A stretch of 43,189 nucleotides of DNA from Butyrivibrio sp. (GTDB taxonomy: Bacteria > Bacillota > Clostridia > Lachnospirales > Lachnospiraceae), in NCBI GenBank assembly GCA_015056565.1, contig SVGB01000022.1, forward strand, positions 1-43,189, read 5' to 3'. Positions 41,386 through 43,189 of the stretch are shown here, in pieces; position 1 is the first letter of the stretch, and the number at the start of each line of letters is the position of its first letter. The translations under genes were made by a program, and so were the position numbers. Below the pieces are notes generated by a model, which had not been told where the DNA came from, did not search any database, and saw only the letters and a program-made list of their open reading frames with translations.

Positions 41386-42012
41386 TTAAAAGATGTATTT
41401 ACTCATATTGTCAAAAATGATCTCGTAGGCCTTAGGCCACATGTGTATTCCGTCTGTAGAATACTCCTTACGGGTTTGCCCGTCAACTCCGGCAAGACCG
41501 TCGTTAACGTTGATAAACTCATATCCCATCTCCTTTGCAAGGCTCTCTGCTATGTCGTTTGCTTTATCAAGTCTCTGAAGTCGAAGCTCTGCTGCCAGTG
41601 GCGCCTCAGGCCAGGCAACGACTTTTTTCGCAAGCTCTACGTTGACCGGATAATAGGCCATTACATATACTTTTGTTTTGGGCAATTTTTCTTTTATCTG
41701 GGAAAGGACATTTCTGTAGTCAGCTTCAAAACCTTCTGATGTTTCTTCAGGCCTGCTGATGTCGTTTGTACCAATATTGATAAATATCACTGAGGGCTCA
41801 AGGTCAAATATCTGCTCATCCATGGACTCGAGAAGCTCAGGAATAGTATATCCGCTGATTCCTCTGTTATAGATTACTGTACTAAGTCCTCTGCTCATGA
41901 GGATCTCATTTATTGGAAAGTGCTCCATCAGTGATGAGCCCACAAAAAGAATCTGGCCTTTCTTGGCAGATTTATTTAGCTGTCTGTATTTTTCAACCAT
42001 GCGCTTATTCAT
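41386..42012 (-). CDS. SGNH/GDSL hydrolase
   Basis: A 208-residue cytosolic esterase-like protein. Block I with nucleophile Ser is LFVGSSLMEHFP, block II has Gly in YNRGISGYT, block III is INIGTNDISRPEE (Asn), and block V is TDGIHMWPKAY (Asp and His). All catalytic residues are present. Related proteins deacetylate sugars or act on acyl esters; the substrate is unknown. GGAG lies 6 bp before the ATG. Confidence 0.9.
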   Translation of the reverse strand: MNKRMVEKYRQLNKSAKKGQILFVGSSLMEHFPINEILMSRGLSTVIYNRGISGYTIPELLESMDEQIFDLEPSVIFINIGTNDISRPEETSEGFEADYRNVLSQIKEKLPKTKVYVMAYYPVNVELAKKVVAWPEAPLAAELRLQRLDKANDIAESLAKEMGYEFINVNDGLAGVDGQTRKEYSTDGIHMWPKAYEIIFDNMSKYIF

Positions 42013-42077
42013 ATGTCACTCCAGTTTGCAAATGTATTTTGAGTATTGTATTGTCATTTTCAACTGGTTACAATTTG

Positions 42078-42866
42078 TCACCAGTTGACTTTCTTCTTCC
42101 TTATATACCAGCTGTATCCATTGAATACAAGATGCCTTTCTCTCCCATCAAAGACCGATGTCAAGGATTCTATCATCCATTTTCTTATCTCATAAGCGCT
42201 GACTCTTCCGCTCTCTATCTGAGCATTCACGTTGGACTGGATCATCATAAAATCCACGAACTCATCCAGGGTAAAAGAGTATTCCATGTCATATTCCGTC
42301 TGCTTTTCCATTACAAAGCCATTGACCAGATCAGCCTGAGTCCACTTATTCTCTTTTCTTGGTGGCTTAGGAAATCTTCTCAGATACTCATCCCGGTACC
42401 ATCTGGTATAATCATCATTTCCTACCATTCTGTCTGTAATTCCAAAATCATAAATTACAACAAGCCCATTATCATCCAAAACTTCAGCCATATTATTCAT
42501 GAACTTCTTTTCATCCACCCAATTGATGCATCCTGCAGCCGTTACAATATCATATTTTTTATTTGGGATTCTTGTTTCTTCTGCTTTAGCAACATAAAAT
42601 GTGTAAGAAGGATCTGTGCCATAAATCTCATGGCATACTTCAACCATTGATTCTGCTATATCTGTTCCTGTCACCTTGTCACATATTAGTCTTAGTGCCT
42701 TGGTTGAAAGCCCCGCTCCACATCCCACATCAAGACCATTTTTGAACATATAATCCTTAGGAAGACTGCAATCTATTTTAAGCTGCTCTATTACTGACTT
42801 ATGAAGCCAGGGTCTTTTGGCATAACCCTGTGCTATCCTTTTAGAGTCAAATGCCTTATTATCCAT
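42078..42866 (-). CDS. Class I SAM-dependent methyltransferase
   Basis: A 262-residue protein with SAM motif I LDVGCGAGLST (about 45-55), acidic loop GTDIAESMVEV, and VTAAGCINWVDEKKF as motif post-I/IV. It resembles UbiE/Trm9-like small-molecule methyltransferases. The ATG directly follows the stop of the DinD/BRO-type gene with no gap (TGAATG), which suggests cotranscription, although the pairing looks accidental in function. The substrate is unknown. Confidence 0.88.
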   Translation of the reverse strand: MDNKAFDSKRIAQGYAKRPWLHKSVIEQLKIDCSLPKDYMFKNGLDVGCGAGLSTKALRLICDKVTGTDIAESMVEVCHEIYGTDPSYTFYVAKAEETRIPNKKYDIVTAAGCINWVDEKKFMNNMAEVLDDNGLVVIYDFGITDRMVGNDDYTRWYRDEYLRRFPKPPRKENKWTQADLVNGFVMEKQTEYDMEYSFTLDEFVDFMMIQSNVNAQIESGRVSAYEIRKWMIESLTSVFDGRERHLVFNGYSWYIRKKKVNW

Positions 42867-43189
42867 TCATTCCCCTTCTTGATCATCACTTTTGTCATTT
42901 ACAGTTTCAATGAGACCTGTAACTAAATCTTGCAATTGAGTTGCGTTTTTATTCGTGATTACAGGCTTCCCGGTTCTTTTTTCCACCGCCAATCGTGCTT
43001 CTCCAGCGGCTTCTCCACCTTCAATTGCGACCATTCGACTTTCTTCAAAGGACTCAGGTTGCTTTTGTTTCGAAATTTCCGTAGTGGTGGCTTCAGCCAA
43101 CATATTCAGGACAAGCTCCAATGTGGACATATTATCCCTGAGATTCTCTTTCTTCAGCCCTTTGAGGTTCTTATACTGCCTTGTTGTCA
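42867..43189 (-). CDS. DinD/BRO-type protein, C-terminal part (runs off the window)
   Basis: An ATG exists at 43130, but the frame stays open to the window edge and the upstream codons read TTRQYKNLKGLKKENLRDN, followed by MSTLELVLNMLAEATTTEIS. Both stretches are typical of the C-terminal half of BRO-N/DinD (DNA-damage-inducible protein D, phage antirepressor-like) proteins, as is GGEAAGEARLAVEKRTGKPVIT near the end. I therefore call it 5'-truncated by the window. The tail DKSDDQEGE is acidic. Likely a DNA-damage response or antirepressor role, not firm without the N-terminus. Confidence 0.8.
   Translation of the reverse strand, partial: TTRQYKNLKGLKKENLRDNMSTLELVLNMLAEATTTEISKQKQPESFEESRMVAIEGGEAAGEARLAVEKRTGKPVITNKNATQLQDLVTGLIETVNDKSDDQEGE

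Noticed and set aside
42867..43189. Prophage at the right edge
   Set aside because: A single DinD/BRO-type fragment next to ordinary genes is not enough; no integrase, att site or structural phage gene is visible.
1..43189. CRISPR array
   Set aside because: No series of regularly spaced direct repeats is seen; the only striking repeats are the GGGGACGGTTC palindromes and the IS ends.

Overview
The window looks like chromosomal DNA of an anaerobic Firmicute of the family Lachnospiraceae, most likely Butyrivibrio or Pseudobutyrivibrio. This is inferred from gene content: DUF5711-, DUF6033- and DUF6472-type proteins, a circularly permuted GH3 beta-glucosidase of the kind known from rumen Butyrivibrio and Ruminococcus, paired 7TM-GGDEF proteins, and strong AGGAGG ribosome-binding sites. 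I had no database access, so every family name rests on motifs read in the sequence.

Left part (1-12 kb, mostly minus strand). A strong promoter fires out of the left edge and probably drives an rRNA operon. A housekeeping operon follows, read right to left: dnaX, ybaB, recR, galM, a DUF5711 membrane protein, cvpA. Before it lies pfkA with its own promoter, divergent from a plus-strand tRNA-Ser(CGA) gene whose promoter overlaps a minus-strand terminator. Next come a small protein with a double-glycine leader and a zinc ribbon, a LytTR response regulator, a DUF6033 protein, a lipoprotein, a 56-residue DUF6472-type protein, a cupin and a RACo-type ferredoxin/ASKHA activator.

Middle (12-20.5 kb, plus strand). 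An SPFH protein, a zinc-ribbon membrane protein and a TPM-domain protein resemble the B. subtilis ydjI/ydjG/ydjH membrane-stress partners of PspA, but no pspA is present. Two tandem 7TM sensor diguanylate cyclases follow. An intact IS4/IS231-type element (18743-20426, with 18-bp inverted repeats and a 9-bp target duplication) has split a long palindromic repeat. A second copy of that repeat lies at 31501-31604.

The most interesting region is 20.5-31.8 kb. Two paralogous pairs of 2-hydroxyacyl-CoA dehydratase/benzoyl-CoA reductase-type subunits are transcribed divergently. With them are one HgdC-type ATP-dependent activator, a CooC-type nickel-insertion ATPase with a CxC motif, a stand-alone protein resembling part of the acetyl-CoA synthase beta subunit, a flavin/Fe-S ene-reductase-like oxidoreductase, twin single-span membrane microproteins (one per arm), and a CooT-like nickel-binding protein just beyond the convergent end. 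No CO dehydrogenase, complete acetyl-CoA synthase or CoA-transferase gene is present. I infer an undescribed ATP-driven low-potential reductase or dehydratase system, possibly with nickel chemistry. Its substrate cannot be read from the sequence.

Right part (31.8-43.2 kb). An alpha-phosphoglucomutase, then an overlapping set (radical SAM activase-like, AlkD-type DNA glycosylase, L-rhamnose mutarotase), a PurF-like protein that has lost its catalytic N-terminal cysteine, the permuted GH3 beta-glucosidase with a LacI-like operator, a MATE transporter, an SGNH hydrolase, a SAM methyltransferase and the C-terminal part of a DinD/BRO-type protein that runs off the window.
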